DNA from: Gordonia jinhuaensis
GTDB taxonomy: Bacteria > Actinomycetota > Actinomycetes > Mycobacteriales > Mycobacteriaceae
NCBI RefSeq assembly: GCF_014639795.1
Contig: NZ_BMGC01000027.1
Coordinates: 1 to 53,591 of the forward strand
Direction: 5' to 3'
DNA length: 53,591 nt
Shown: positions 44,834-53,508 of the stretch, one piece after another
Layout: each line of letters begins with the position of its first letter
Position numbering within the stretch: position 1 is the stretch's first letter
The notes under the pieces: model-generated
Database searches by the model: none
What the model was told of the DNA's origin: nothing
What the model saw: the letters and a program-made list of their open reading frames with translations, nothing else
Program-made: the position numbers and the translations under genes

Positions 44834-44873
44834 ATGTGGCCGGACGAACACGTGCAGCCGTATCCGGCCACAT
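44834..44873 (-). promoter_or_regulatory. S10 operon leader hairpin
   Basis: A perfect 11-bp stem ATGTGGCCGGA/TCCGGCCACAT with an 18-nt loop lies 88-128 bp upstream of the rpsJ start. Its place in the leader suggests attenuation or a protein-binding role. It could instead be the remnant terminator of an upstream unit. Confidence 0.5.
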
Positions 44874-45040
44874 TCTCAGACCCCTACCCAGGGCGTCGAC
44901 GCTGTTCATCTGTCGTTGTGCGCTGACTCGCGCGGTTACCCGCACGGTCACTGCTGTCCATGGGCCCGCTGCTCCGGCACCCGCGGTCGGGCGTGTCGGC
45001 TTCGCACTCATACGAATGCGCTCGTCACACGCTCACCCCG

Positions 45041-45060
45041 GGGTATCGGTGGCGATACCC
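45041..45060. promoter_or_regulatory. GGGTATCG-GTGG-CGATACCC dyad
   Basis: A perfect 8-bp inverted repeat with a 4-nt spacer lies about 300 bp from both flanking genes. It could be an operator or a short hairpin; there is no other evidence. Confidence 0.4.
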
Positions 45061-45356
45061 TGGTCCAGCCATGCTGCTTCGTCCTCGCCTTACGGTGATC
45101 GGGCCAGTTCGTCTCCGCTTGACCCGCCGTGGCGATTCGCTCCTGATCGTGGCCGCAGAAAACCGCGCACCCTCTCAAGGCAACCCGACCAGTATGCACG
45201 ATCGCGGGCCCGAGATTCAAATCCCGCCCCCACGAACCACCAGGCCGCACCCGATGCGCCCGATTCGCCGATGACCGCGATCACACCGGCCCGGAGATGA
45301 CGGCGATGTCACCGCCCGACGACGACCGGTCCCGGACACCTTTCTAGACTCCACCC

Positions 45357-45866
45357 ATGTCCGGTGATCCCAGCTCGACCCGACCCAGTGCGGCCCGATC
45401 CAGTGCCACCTATGCCCTTCGCCGCAAGCTCCCACACAACGCATTGGGTGCCGCGCTCTTCTCGATCGGCATGGTCGCCCGGGTGCCCTACTTCGGGACG
45501 ATTCTCCCCTATGTGAAGACGATGGAGCCCGGGTATTGCGAGGTGTACGCACCCAAGTGGTACGGCATCCGCAACCATCTGGGCACCTTCCACGCGATCG
45601 CCGCCTGCAATCTCGCCGAGACGGCGATGGGGATGTTGATGGAGGCCACCATCCCGACCAGTCACCGCTGGATCCCGAAGGGGATGACCAGTGCCTACCT
45701 CAAGCCGGCGACCACCGGTCTGCGCGCGGTGGCGACACTGCCGCAGCCCTTCGACCCGGCCCACTTCGCCACCGGACGCGACCTCGTGGTCCCGATCGCC
45801 ATCACCGATCACGCCGGGGTCGAGGTGGTGCACTGCGACATCACCTGCTGGGTGACACCGCGCTGA
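45357..45866 (+). CDS. DUF4442 (hotdog-fold thioesterase-like) protein
   Basis: This 169-residue protein contains MEPGYCEVYAPKWYGIRNHLGTFHAIAACNLAETAMGMLMEA in pieces, which is the DUF4442 core, an acyl-CoA thioesterase-like hotdog fold. VEVVHCDITCWVTPR closes it. The substrate is unknown. The N-terminus carries a short TRPSAARSSA repeat. No ribosome-binding site is evident before the ATG, so the mRNA may be leaderless. Confidence 0.85.
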   Translation: MSGDPSSTRPSAARSSATYALRRKLPHNALGAALFSIGMVARVPYFGTILPYVKTMEPGYCEVYAPKWYGIRNHLGTFHAIAACNLAETAMGMLMEATIPTSHRWIPKGMTSAYLKPATTGLRAVATLPQPFDPAHFATGRDLVVPIAITDHAGVEVVHCDITCWVTPR

Positions 45867-45906
45867 GCAGAGCAGAGCTGGGCTGGGCATAGTAGGCGGC
45901 ACCCCC

Positions 45907-45983
45907 ATGGCGAAAATCGTCCCCGTGAACGGCGCCGAGGGCATAGTTCCCTCGGCGCTCACCAGGGGGACGATTTTCACCAT
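45907..45983. repeat. 77-bp imperfect palindrome (candidate REP/MITE-like element)
   Basis: ATGG/CCAT, a 13-bp exact arm (GAAAATCGTCCCC/GGGGACGATTTTC), GTGA/TCAC and a 10-bp inner arm (GCGCCGAGGG/CCCTCGGCGC) nest around a 7-nt loop. The whole forms one almost continuous hairpin of about 31 base pairs. It lies between two genes on the same strand, 40 bp after DUF4442. It may act as a terminator, but its length and blocky nested form are more like a mobile palindrome. Confidence 0.75.
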
Positions 45984-46045
45984 CTGATTTATCCATCCGC
46001 GTGTTTCGGCGTGCCGGTACTCTTGCGCGCCGATACGCTCGGACG

Positions 46046-48670
46046 ATGACGGGGCCGGATTCGACGTTCACGGCAAAGCCACGCAGACTCGGGGTGGAAG
46101 AAGAGTTCCACCTGATCGACCTGCGCACCCGCCGACTCACCGCCCGCGCCCCTGAGCTCCTCGAGGCGCTGCCCGACGACGGTTACGTCGCCGAGCTGCA
46201 GCGATGTGTGGTCGAGTCCAATTCCGCGGTCTTCAGCGATCTCGACTCACTGCGCAAGGATCTGCAGACCAGCCGCGAACGCCTCGTGCAGGCGGCGAGT
46301 TCCCTGGGAATGGGTGTGGTCGCGGCGGGATCGGTTCCCCTGTCTGTGCCCACCGAACTCCGCGTCACCGAGACGCCGCGTTATCGACGGATGCTCGCCG
46401 ATTATCAATTGCTCGCCCGAGAACAACTCATCTGCGGAACTCAGGTCCATGTCGACGTCGTCGACCGCGACGAGGCGGTGGCGATCGCGGCGCGCCTGGC
46501 CCCCTACATTCCGACGCTGCTGGCGCTGTCGGCCAGTTCACCCTTCTGGAGTGACGGCAGCGACACCGGCTACGCCTCGGCGCGCACCCTGATCTGGCAG
46601 CGCTGGCCGACCAGCGGCCCGTTCCCGGTGGTCGACAACGCCGCACACTACGACGCCGAGATCGCGATGCTGGTGGCCAGCGGGGTCATCAGCGATCCGG
46701 GAATGGTCTATTTCGACGTACGTCCCTCCGCCGGGGTCAAGACCCTCGAACTGCGCGTCTGTGACAGCTGCCCGTCGGTGGACACCATCACGCTGATCGC
46801 CGGCCTGACCCGTGCACTGGTCGACAGGGAGGCGGCCCGCCTGCACGCCGACATCGCCCCCACCGCACCCACGCTCTACCGTGCGGCGATCTGGCAGGCC
46901 GCGCGTTCCGGTCTGGAAGGCGATCTCATCGACGTCTCGACCGCCACGCCTCGGCCGGCCGGTGAGGTGGTCCGGGCGCTGACGGATTCCTTGCGCGACG
47001 AACTCACCGCCATCGGCGACTGGGAGATCGTCGACGAACTCACCACCCGCGCCATCGAACGCGGCAGCTCGGCCTCGCGGCAGCGACGCGTGCTGCGACG
47101 GCGGGGACGGCTCACCGACGTGGTGGATCGTCTGGCGGCCGAGACGGCCGGCACCGCTCCGGCGCCCGCACCCGCCGCGCGCCGCGACGGCAACCTGCTC
47201 TACGGCTATCAGCCCGCCGACTGCGAGGACCCCACGATCCCGCCGGACCCCTTCGACGAGGCTATCGCCGCCGACCTGTCGATGCGACCCGGATATGCCG
47301 AGATCATCGCCGCGGCAACACAACTGGGCAACGTATCGCTACGCAACCGGGAATACCAGATCGAGCGCGAGCAGAGCGTCGACGACGTGACCTTCAAGGT
47401 CAGCGGTCAGGATCGTGCCCAGATCTTCCCCCTCGACGTGATCCCCCGCATCGTCGGCGCGGCCGACTGGCAGCGGGTGAGCGACGGCATCGAACAGCGT
47501 GCACTCGCGCTCAACGCCTTCCTCTGCGACATCTACGGCGACCAGGCGATCGTCGCCGACGGCATCATCCCCGCCGAGGCGCTCGACCGCGCCCCCGGGT
47601 ATCGCCGGTCGGGTCGGCTGCCGTCATGGCAACACGTTCGCACACATATCTGCGGCACCGATCTGATCTCCGACGGCCCCGGCCATTTCGTGGTCCTCGA
47701 AGACAATCTCCGGGTCCCCTCGGGTGTCGCCTTCGCCCTGACCAACCGCCGACTGATGCAGCAGTTCCTCCCCGAGATCACCCCACCGGCCGAGATCCTC
47801 GACGTCGACGCGGTGCCGGAGATGATCGCGCAGACGATCGCGGCGGCCCGCCCGCCGCGGGCACACGACGACGGCATCGACATCGTGCTCAGCTCCGGGT
47901 GGACCGATTCGGCCTGGTTCGAACACCGGCTCATCGCCGAGGGTGCCGGTATCCCGGTGGCCACACCCGAGGATCTCTCCGTCCGCAACGGTCGGGTGCA
48001 CCTGCATCACGGCCGCGACATCGACGTGGTCAACACCATCTATCTGCGTATGGACGAGGACATGCTGCTGTCGTCGACCGGGGTCGACGACGTCGCGCTG
48101 CGTGCCGGTCTCATCGAGGCGATGCGGTCGGGGACCCTCGCGATCGCCAACGCACTGGGGAACGGCGTGGCCGACGACAAGGCCATCTACGCCTATGTGC
48201 CGCAGATGATCCGCTATTACCTGGGCGCACAACCGCTGATCGACCAGGTGCCCACCTGGCTGTGTTCCGAACGCGACCAGCGCGACTACGTGCTGTCACG
48301 ACTCTCGGAACTGGTGGTCAAACCCATCGACGGACTCGGCGGCAGCGGCATCACCATCGGCCCCGAATGCACCGATCGTCAGCTGGCCGAGCGTGAACTC
48401 GAACTGAAAACCCAGCCCGAACGCTTCGTCGCCCAGGAGGTGGTGTCGTTGTCGACCCATCCCACCTTCGACGGCAACGGCTTCTGGCCCCATCACGTGG
48501 ATCTGCGCGCGTTCGTGCATCTGCGCGCCGACGGCGACGACATCGACGCGGTGGTGGCACCGGCGGCACTGACGCGGGTCGCTCCGAGCGGGAGCCTGAT
48601 CGTCAACTCCTCACGCGGGGGGGGCGGCAAGGACACCTGGATCCTGGCCACCGACGTATCCGAGAACTGA
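46046..48670 (+). CDS. GCS2-type carboxylate-amine ligase fused to circularly permuted ATP-grasp ligase
   Basis: This 874-residue two-enzyme fusion has an N-terminal glutamate-cysteine-ligase type 2 (YbdK-like) domain at about 14-370, with RRLGVEEEFHLIDL, CGTQVHVDVVDRDEA and RPSAGVKTLELRVCDSCPSVD. An Ala/Pro linker follows (APAPAPAARRDG). The rest is a circularly permuted type 2 ATP-grasp domain at about 390-865, with VLEDNLRVPSGVAFALTNRR, NALGNGVADDKAIYAYVP and VVKPIDGLGGSGI. Both domains form amide bonds using ATP. With the next two genes it resembles the trio linked to N-acetylglutaminylglutamine amide synthesis; the actual product here is inferred. The ATG at 46046 lacks a clear ribosome-binding site. 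Confidence 0.9.
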   Translation: MTGPDSTFTAKPRRLGVEEEFHLIDLRTRRLTARAPELLEALPDDGYVAELQRCVVESNSAVFSDLDSLRKDLQTSRERLVQAASSLGMGVVAAGSVPLSVPTELRVTETPRYRRMLADYQLLAREQLICGTQVHVDVVDRDEAVAIAARLAPYIPTLLALSASSPFWSDGSDTGYASARTLIWQRWPTSGPFPVVDNAAHYDAEIAMLVASGVISDPGMVYFDVRPSAGVKTLELRVCDSCPSVDTITLIAGLTRALVDREAARLHADIAPTAPTLYRAAIWQAARSGLEGDLIDVSTATPRPAGEVVRALTDSLRDELTAIGDWEIVDELTTRAIERGSSASRQRRVLRRRGRLTDVVDRLAAETAGTAPAPAPAARRDGNLLYGYQPADCEDPTIPPDPFDEAIAADLSMRPGYAEIIAAATQLGNVSLRNREYQIEREQSVDDVTFKVSGQDRAQIFPLDVIPRIVGAADWQRVSDGIEQRALALNAFLCDIYGDQAIVADGIIPAEALDRAPGYRRSGRLPSWQHVRTHICGTDLISDGPGHFVVLEDNLRVPSGVAFALTNRRLMQQFLPEITPPAEILDVDAVPEMIAQTIAAARPPRAHDDGIDIVLSSGWTDSAWFEHRLIAEGAGIPVATPEDLSVRNGRVHLHHGRDIDVVNTIYLRMDEDMLLSSTGVDDVALRAGLIEAMRSGTLAIANALGNGVADDKAIYAYVPQMIRYYLGAQPLIDQVPTWLCSERDQRDYVLSRLSELVVKPIDGLGGSGITIGPECTDRQLAERELELKTQPERFVAQEVVSLSTHPTFDGNGFWPHHVDLRAFVHLRADGDDIDAVVAPAALTRVAPSGSLIVNSSRGGGGKDTWILATDVSEN

Positions 48671-48717
48671 TGGACCCGAGGACAAGCGACCACCCAACGA
48701 GGGAGTGAACGGACACC

Positions 48718-50508
48718 ATGTGTGGCATCTGCGGCGAGATCCGGTTCGATTCGGCACAACCGGAGGTGGGGGCGGTGGCCGCGATGAACGCCGGGATGGC
48801 CCGGCGCGGTCCGGACGGCTCGGGTGTGTACGTGCACGCAGCGGTGGCGCTGGGTCACCGGCGGCTCAAGATCATCGACCTCTCCGAACGCGGTTCGCAG
48901 CCGATGGTCGATGCGGCGCTGGGGCTGGCGATGGTGTTCAACGGCTGCATCTACAACTACAAAGAGCTCCGAGAAGAGCTGGAAGGCAAGGGGTATCGAT
49001 TCTTCTCCCATGCCGACAGCGAGGTGATCCTCAAGGCGTACCACGCCTGGGGCACCTCCTGTGTCGACCACCTGATGGGAATGTTCGCCTTCGTCATCCT
49101 CAACACCGACACCGGTGAGGTGACGATGGCTCGCGACCGGCTGGGTATCAAACCGCTCTACCTGTCGCAGACCCCGTCCCGGCTGCGGTTCGCCTCCTCC
49201 ATCCAGGCGCTGCTCGCCGGCGGCGGCGTGGACACCTCGATCGATCTCATCGCGCTGCATCACTACATGAGCTTCCATTCGGTGGTGCCGGCGCCGCATA
49301 CGATCTACAACGGTGTACGCAAGCTGCCCCCGGCGACGGTGAAGGTGATCGCACCCGACGGCTCGAGCACCGAACACCGGTACTGGGAACCGCGATTCGC
49401 TCCCGAGGCCGCGCGTGCGGACTGGGATGAGAAGCGCTGGCAACACGAGATCCTCGACTCGTTGCGCACCGCGGTGCGCCGGCGCATGGTCGCCGACGTT
49501 CCGGTGGGCGTGCTGCTGTCCGGCGGCGTCGACTCGTCACTGGTGGTGGCGATGCTCGCCGAACAGGGACAACACGACCTGGCCACCTTCAGCATCGGAT
49601 TCGATTCCGCGGCAGGTGAATCCGGCGACGAATACGCCTACTCCGATCTGATCGCCGACGAGTTCGGCACCGATCATCACAAGATCCACATCGGCACCGA
49701 CCGGCTGCTGCCCGCGGTCCCCGACACGATCGCCGCGATGGCCGAACCGATGGTCAGCCACGATTGCGTGGCCTTCTATCTCCTGTCGCAGGAGGTGAGC
49801 AAGTCGATCAAGGTGGTGCAGTCCGGCCAGGGCGCCGACGAGATCCTTGGCGGCTACGACTGGTACCCGCCGCTGGCCGACACCCCGCGCGAGGACACCA
49901 CCAAGGCCTATGCGTCGGTCTTCTTCGATCGCAGTCACCACGACATCGACATGCTGCTGTCACCGGAGTACACCCTCGAACACGATCCGAGCTGGGATTT
50001 CGCCCTCGCCCATCAGTCGGCGCCCGGGGCAGGTTCGGCCGTGGACGCCGCACTGCGCCTCGACACCACCGTGATGCTCGTCGACGACCCGGTCAAACGC
50101 GTCGACAACATGACGATGGCCTGGGGCCTGGAGGCGCGGGTGCCCTTCCTCGACCACGAGTTCGTGGAGCTCGCCGCCACCTGCCCGCCCGAGCTGAAGC
50201 TGGCCCACGGCGGCAAGGGCGTCATGAAGGAGGCGGCCCGCTCGATGCTGCCCGCCGCGGTCATCGACCGCACCAAGGGGTACTTCCCGGTGCCCGGCAT
50301 CCGCCACCTCGAGGGCGGGGTGCTCGACCTGGTGACCGACACGCTCAGGTCCCAGGCCGCCCTCGATCGCGGACTGTACCGCCCCGACGCGCTCGCGAGG
50401 CTGTTCGGTGACCCCAACGGCATCCGCACGACCCTCGGCTCGAATGCGCTCTGGCAAGTTGCCATGCTGGAGATGTGGCTACAAACGATGGAGTCGATCT
50501 CACGGTGA
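48718..50508 (+). CDS. Asparagine-synthase-like amidotransferase (N-acetylglutaminylglutamine type)
   Basis: This 596-residue enzyme has an N-terminal glutaminase with nucleophile Cys2 (MCGICGEIRF), RRGPDGSGVY and FNGCIYNYKELR. The C-terminal synthetase has the PP-loop VLLSGGVDSSLVVAMLA at about 260-276 and SGQGADEILGGYDWYPPL. The arrangement and VPGIRHLEGGVLDLV ending match the amidotransferase of the conserved trio that makes N-acetylglutaminylglutamine amide, an osmoprotectant in other bacteria. It transfers ammonia from Gln to a carboxylate activated by ATP. It is 47 bp after the ligase fusion and overlaps the peptidase gene. Confidence 0.92.
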   Translation: MCGICGEIRFDSAQPEVGAVAAMNAGMARRGPDGSGVYVHAAVALGHRRLKIIDLSERGSQPMVDAALGLAMVFNGCIYNYKELREELEGKGYRFFSHADSEVILKAYHAWGTSCVDHLMGMFAFVILNTDTGEVTMARDRLGIKPLYLSQTPSRLRFASSIQALLAGGGVDTSIDLIALHHYMSFHSVVPAPHTIYNGVRKLPPATVKVIAPDGSSTEHRYWEPRFAPEAARADWDEKRWQHEILDSLRTAVRRRMVADVPVGVLLSGGVDSSLVVAMLAEQGQHDLATFSIGFDSAAGESGDEYAYSDLIADEFGTDHHKIHIGTDRLLPAVPDTIAAMAEPMVSHDCVAFYLLSQEVSKSIKVVQSGQGADEILGGYDWYPPLADTPREDTTKAYASVFFDRSHHDIDMLLSPEYTLEHDPSWDFALAHQSAPGAGSAVDAALRLDTTVMLVDDPVKRVDNMTMAWGLEARVPFLDHEFVELAATCPPELKLAHGGKGVMKEAARSMLPAAVIDRTKGYFPVPGIRHLEGGVLDLVTDTLRSQAALDRGLYRPDALARLFGDPNGIRTTLGSNALWQVAMLEMWLQTMESISR

Positions 50509-52475
50509 CGGCGACATCGGACGACGACTCGACTACGGCGTCCGATGCCGCCGGGGTCGCGGCTGTCCACGACACCGCCGAATCCTCGACCGGTCCCGAC
50601 GTCCGGCACTGGCGTGCCTACGGCTCGTCCCTGGCGCCCAGCGGCTCGGCCTTCGCCTACATCGTCGACGACGGCACCGGCTATCCGCGGGCGGCCCAGC
50701 GGACGTTGTCGGCGTCGTCAGGGGTGGGTGAGCTGCGCTGGGTGCGACTGCCCGCCTCGGGTCCGGCGCACAAGATCGAACACTCCGCCGACGGCGAATG
50801 GCTGGCCGTGGAGATCGCCCCGGGCGGCGGCGAGCGATCGCAGGTGTGGGCGGTGACCACCGATCCCGAGGATGCGACATCCTTCCGGATCGCCGCGAAA
50901 CTCCCCGACGGGTCGGCCTATGCGACGGTCGAGCTGGTGGGCTGGAATGCCGAGCACGTGCTGATCACCGCGACCGAACACGACGGGACCGCACATGCGC
51001 TGCAGGTGCATCCGGCGACCGGGCACGCCACCGACCTCGATGCGCGGGTGGGCGGACACCTGGTGGACGCCTGGAAGGGTGCGGCGCTGCTGCGCGTCGG
51101 GCCCCGTGGCTATCGCGACATGCTGCTGTTGCGCGGCGGCGACATCACCGCGCTGCTGCCCAACGACCCCGGCGCGACCACCGAACACGGCGTCATCCTC
51201 GACCAGGGTTTCGTGCACCCGTCGCGGGTGTTCACCGCACCTCCCCACATGCGTCCCGACATCGACCGCGACAGTGTGCAGGCCCTCCTCCGCAGCGATT
51301 TCGATGCGAAGTTCCCGCGCCTGCTCGGTGTGGAGGCCTCGCGTTACGGCGTGCGATTCCAGGTGCTCGCCGAGCGCGCCGGCGCCGGACTCGACGAGTT
51401 CGTGGTGTCCAACGACCAGAGCACGGTGGCCATGCTCTGGAATGTGGACGGATACAGCGAGCTGGAGATCATGTCGCTGCCCGACCAGAGCACGCTGCCA
51501 CCGATCCGGTTGCCCGGTGAGGTGGCCTCACAGCTGTCGATCAGCGCCGCCGGACGGCTGGTGACGGTGACCGTGCAGGCGCCGAGGATGCCGCCGCGAG
51601 TGATGCTCGTCGACACCCATCGGCGAAGCGTGATCGAGGTCGATCCCCTTCCGGGTGGTTGTCCGCACGGTGCGGTGACACCGGAACTGCTGCGGTTCTC
51701 CGCCCGTGACGGCATGCCGCTGTCGGGGTGGCTCTACCGCCCACCGGGTGTGTCCGGACCCTCACCCACCGTCGTGTACTTCCACGGTGGACCCGAGGCG
51801 CAGTCACGTCCCGACTACAGCTTCCTGTTCCCGGCGCTCGTCGGCGCGGGCTACACGGTGTTCGCGCCGAATGTGCGCGGATCGACCGGTTACGGGCGAT
51901 TGTTCTCCCATGCCGACGACCGCTACGGCCGCTACGCGGGGATCAACGACGCGGCCGACTGCGTGGACTTCCTCGTCGACGAACTCATCGCCGACCCCGA
52001 CCGGGTGGTGTGTTCGGGCCGCTCCTACGGCGGCTACCTCACCCTGGCCTGCCTGACCTTTCACCCCGACCGCTTCGCCGGCGGAGTGGCGATCTGCGGG
52101 ATGAGCGACCTCGAATCGTTCTACCGCAACACCGAGCCGTGGATCGCCGCGGCCGCCTACACCAAATACGGCCACCCGGACTCCGATCGCGAGCTGCTCG
52201 CCGACCTGTCGCCGATCAACCGGATCGACGAGCTGCGCGCGCCGCTGCTGGTGATCCACGGCGCCCACGACACCAACGTGCCGGTCAGCGAATCCGAACA
52301 GATCGTGGCGAGCGTCGCCGACCGCGGCGGCGACGCCGAACTACTGCTCTTCGCCGACGAGGGCCATGAGATCGTCAAGGACGTCAACCAGCAGAAGATG
52401 AACTCCCATATCGTCGGATGGCTGGAATCCCGGATCGGAGGGGGATCCTGCGCCGCCCGATCACAGGCGGGATAA
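50505..52475 (+). CDS. S9-family (prolyl oligopeptidase-type) peptidase
   Basis: This 656-residue serine peptidase has an N-terminal beta-propeller-like region at about 30-390 and an alpha/beta-hydrolase domain at about 400-645. The catalytic Ser is in CSGRSYGGYLTL, Asp in HGAHDTNVPVSES and His in FADEGHEIV. YFHGGPEAQSRPDY forms the oxyanion loop. The GTG at 50505 overlaps the amidotransferase stop; a GTG at 50475 is possible. No signal peptide is seen, so it is cytosolic and may trim or recycle the dipeptide-like product of the operon. In proteobacterial trios the third member is an M42-type hydrolase; here an S9 enzyme takes that place. Confidence 0.93.
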   Translation: MTATSDDDSTTASDAAGVAAVHDTAESSTGPDVRHWRAYGSSLAPSGSAFAYIVDDGTGYPRAAQRTLSASSGVGELRWVRLPASGPAHKIEHSADGEWLAVEIAPGGGERSQVWAVTTDPEDATSFRIAAKLPDGSAYATVELVGWNAEHVLITATEHDGTAHALQVHPATGHATDLDARVGGHLVDAWKGAALLRVGPRGYRDMLLLRGGDITALLPNDPGATTEHGVILDQGFVHPSRVFTAPPHMRPDIDRDSVQALLRSDFDAKFPRLLGVEASRYGVRFQVLAERAGAGLDEFVVSNDQSTVAMLWNVDGYSELEIMSLPDQSTLPPIRLPGEVASQLSISAAGRLVTVTVQAPRMPPRVMLVDTHRRSVIEVDPLPGGCPHGAVTPELLRFSARDGMPLSGWLYRPPGVSGPSPTVVYFHGGPEAQSRPDYSFLFPALVGAGYTVFAPNVRGSTGYGRLFSHADDRYGRYAGINDAADCVDFLVDELIADPDRVVCSGRSYGGYLTLACLTFHPDRFAGGVAICGMSDLESFYRNTEPWIAAAAYTKYGHPDSDRELLADLSPINRIDELRAPLLVIHGAHDTNVPVSESEQIVASVADRGGDAELLLFADEGHEIVKDVNQQKMNSHIVGWLESRIGGGSCAARSQAG

Positions 52476-52539
52476 TTCGACCAGATCGTCACGCACACGA
52501 ACCAGACCGTCAGGACCAGCAGACCCCGGAGGTGGACCA

Positions 52540-53229
52540 GTGGCAGTGTCACGTTCGTCCGCGGTCGGCCTGATCGCACAGCTGAGTCCCATCGAATCCG
52601 GCAGCGCCCAGACCGGTGTCCTCGCCGAGCTTCGGCGGGCCATCCTGGCCGGCGGGGTCGCACCTGGTACGCCGATCCCGGTCAACGAGGTCGCCAAGGT
52701 GTTCGGTGTGTCCCCCATCCCCGTGCGCGAGGCGCTCAAGACGCTCATCGGCGAGGGCCTGGTGGATCACCGCACCAACAGCGGATACTTCGTCGCCCGC
52801 CTCACCAGCGATGAACTGCGCGAGATCTATTTCGTCCGTGGCGTTCTCGAACGCGCCGCACTCGCCCAGGCGGTGGAGAAGATGACCGACGACGACCTCG
52901 CGCTGGCCCGCGCCGAACATCAGGCACTGCAGGAGTCGACCATCAGCGACGACCGCCGCGGCTATCACCGGCATTCGCGGCGATTCCATCAGGCGCTGGT
53001 GGACCCGTGCGGCATGCCGCGACTGCTCACCATGTTCGAGACCACCTGGAACATGACCGAACCGTTCCAGATCATGCGCACCGTCGACGCGAACTTCCAG
53101 TTGACGATGCACGCCGACCACGAGCGGATGATCTCCGCCGCGCAGGCCCGCGACGCCGACGCACTGGTCGAACTCGCACGCGTACACCACGGCCGGCTCG
53201 AATCGGCGATCCTGGCCACCGGCGGATAG
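52540..53229 (+). CDS. GntR-family (FadR/FCD type) transcriptional regulator
   Basis: This 229-residue regulator has an N-terminal winged helix (AELRRAILAGGVAPGTPIPVNEVAKVFGVSPIPVREALK) and a C-terminal FCD domain with helices LREIYFVRGVLERAALAQA, HRHSRRFHQALVDP and HADHERMISAAQARDADALV. The FCD domain supplies the metal-binding His residues. GGAGGTGG precedes the GTG at 52540. It is followed by a permease gene cut by an IS, which may have been its target. Confidence 0.93.
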   Translation: MAVSRSSAVGLIAQLSPIESGSAQTGVLAELRRAILAGGVAPGTPIPVNEVAKVFGVSPIPVREALKTLIGEGLVDHRTNSGYFVARLTSDELREIYFVRGVLERAALAQAVEKMTDDDLALARAEHQALQESTISDDRRGYHRHSRRFHQALVDPCGMPRLLTMFETTWNMTEPFQIMRTVDANFQLTMHADHERMISAAQARDADALVELARVHHGRLESAILATGG

Positions 53230-53338
53230 CAGTTCCCGCACCAGTTCACGCGCACCACACGCGCGCACACCACGGTCGCGGGTCACGCGGACGGCCACCC
53301 CGTTCACTCGCGTGGAATATAGCGTTCACGTAATTGTC

Positions 53339-53349
53339 GGGTAATACCC
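53339..53349. promoter_or_regulatory. GGGTAATACCC palindrome upstream of the truncated permease
   Basis: A perfect 11-bp dyad lies about 91 bp before the permease ATG and 110 bp after the gntR stop. Its size and position suit an operator of the GntR protein. Confidence 0.4.
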
Positions 53350-53439
53350 GCTTCCTACGCTGTTCTCAGTTGGAATCCGCAGCATGCGCAGGCACCGTCG
53401 CCGGTCACGCTGGCAGATAAGGCAACAGTGAGGAACGCC

Positions 53440-53508
53440 ATGACCGAGGCAGTCAGCGATCAGCAGGAAATACCCACAGACAAGAACAAGGGGCTGGTGC
53501 ACGAGTAG
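53440..53508 (+). pseudogene. APC-type permease gene truncated by the IS
   Basis: ATG is followed by 21 codons, MTEAVSDQQEIPTDKNKGL then VHE and TAG. The first part looks like the cytoplasmic N-terminus of amino acid permeases of the APC family, where KGL precedes the first helix. The shared IS sequence begins at 53487, so the stop codon comes from the IS. The remainder of the gene is expected beyond the far end of the IS, outside the window. Confidence 0.6.

Larger units (their letters stand above)
44746..45356. other. Long intergenic region upstream of rpsJ
   Basis: These 611 bases contain no credible gene. The first 130 bases next to rpsJ form its leader and include a strong hairpin (44834-44873). 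A GGGTATCG/CGATACCC dyad lies at 45041-45060. At 45214-45234 there is a TTCAAATCCCGC stretch that resembles the T arm of a tRNA, but no cloverleaf can be built. The promoters of rpsJ and of the DUF4442 gene must lie here; I could not pick a confident -35/-10 pair. Confidence 0.6.

Noticed and set aside
45200-45245. tRNA-like 3' end: TTCAAAT followed by CCCGC and then an ACCACCA-like end
   Set aside because: The T-stem 5' strand does not pair in the adjacent position (GCGGG is 7 nt too far), no D or anticodon arm can be built, and the acceptor spacing is off by one. At most it is a tRNA remnant.
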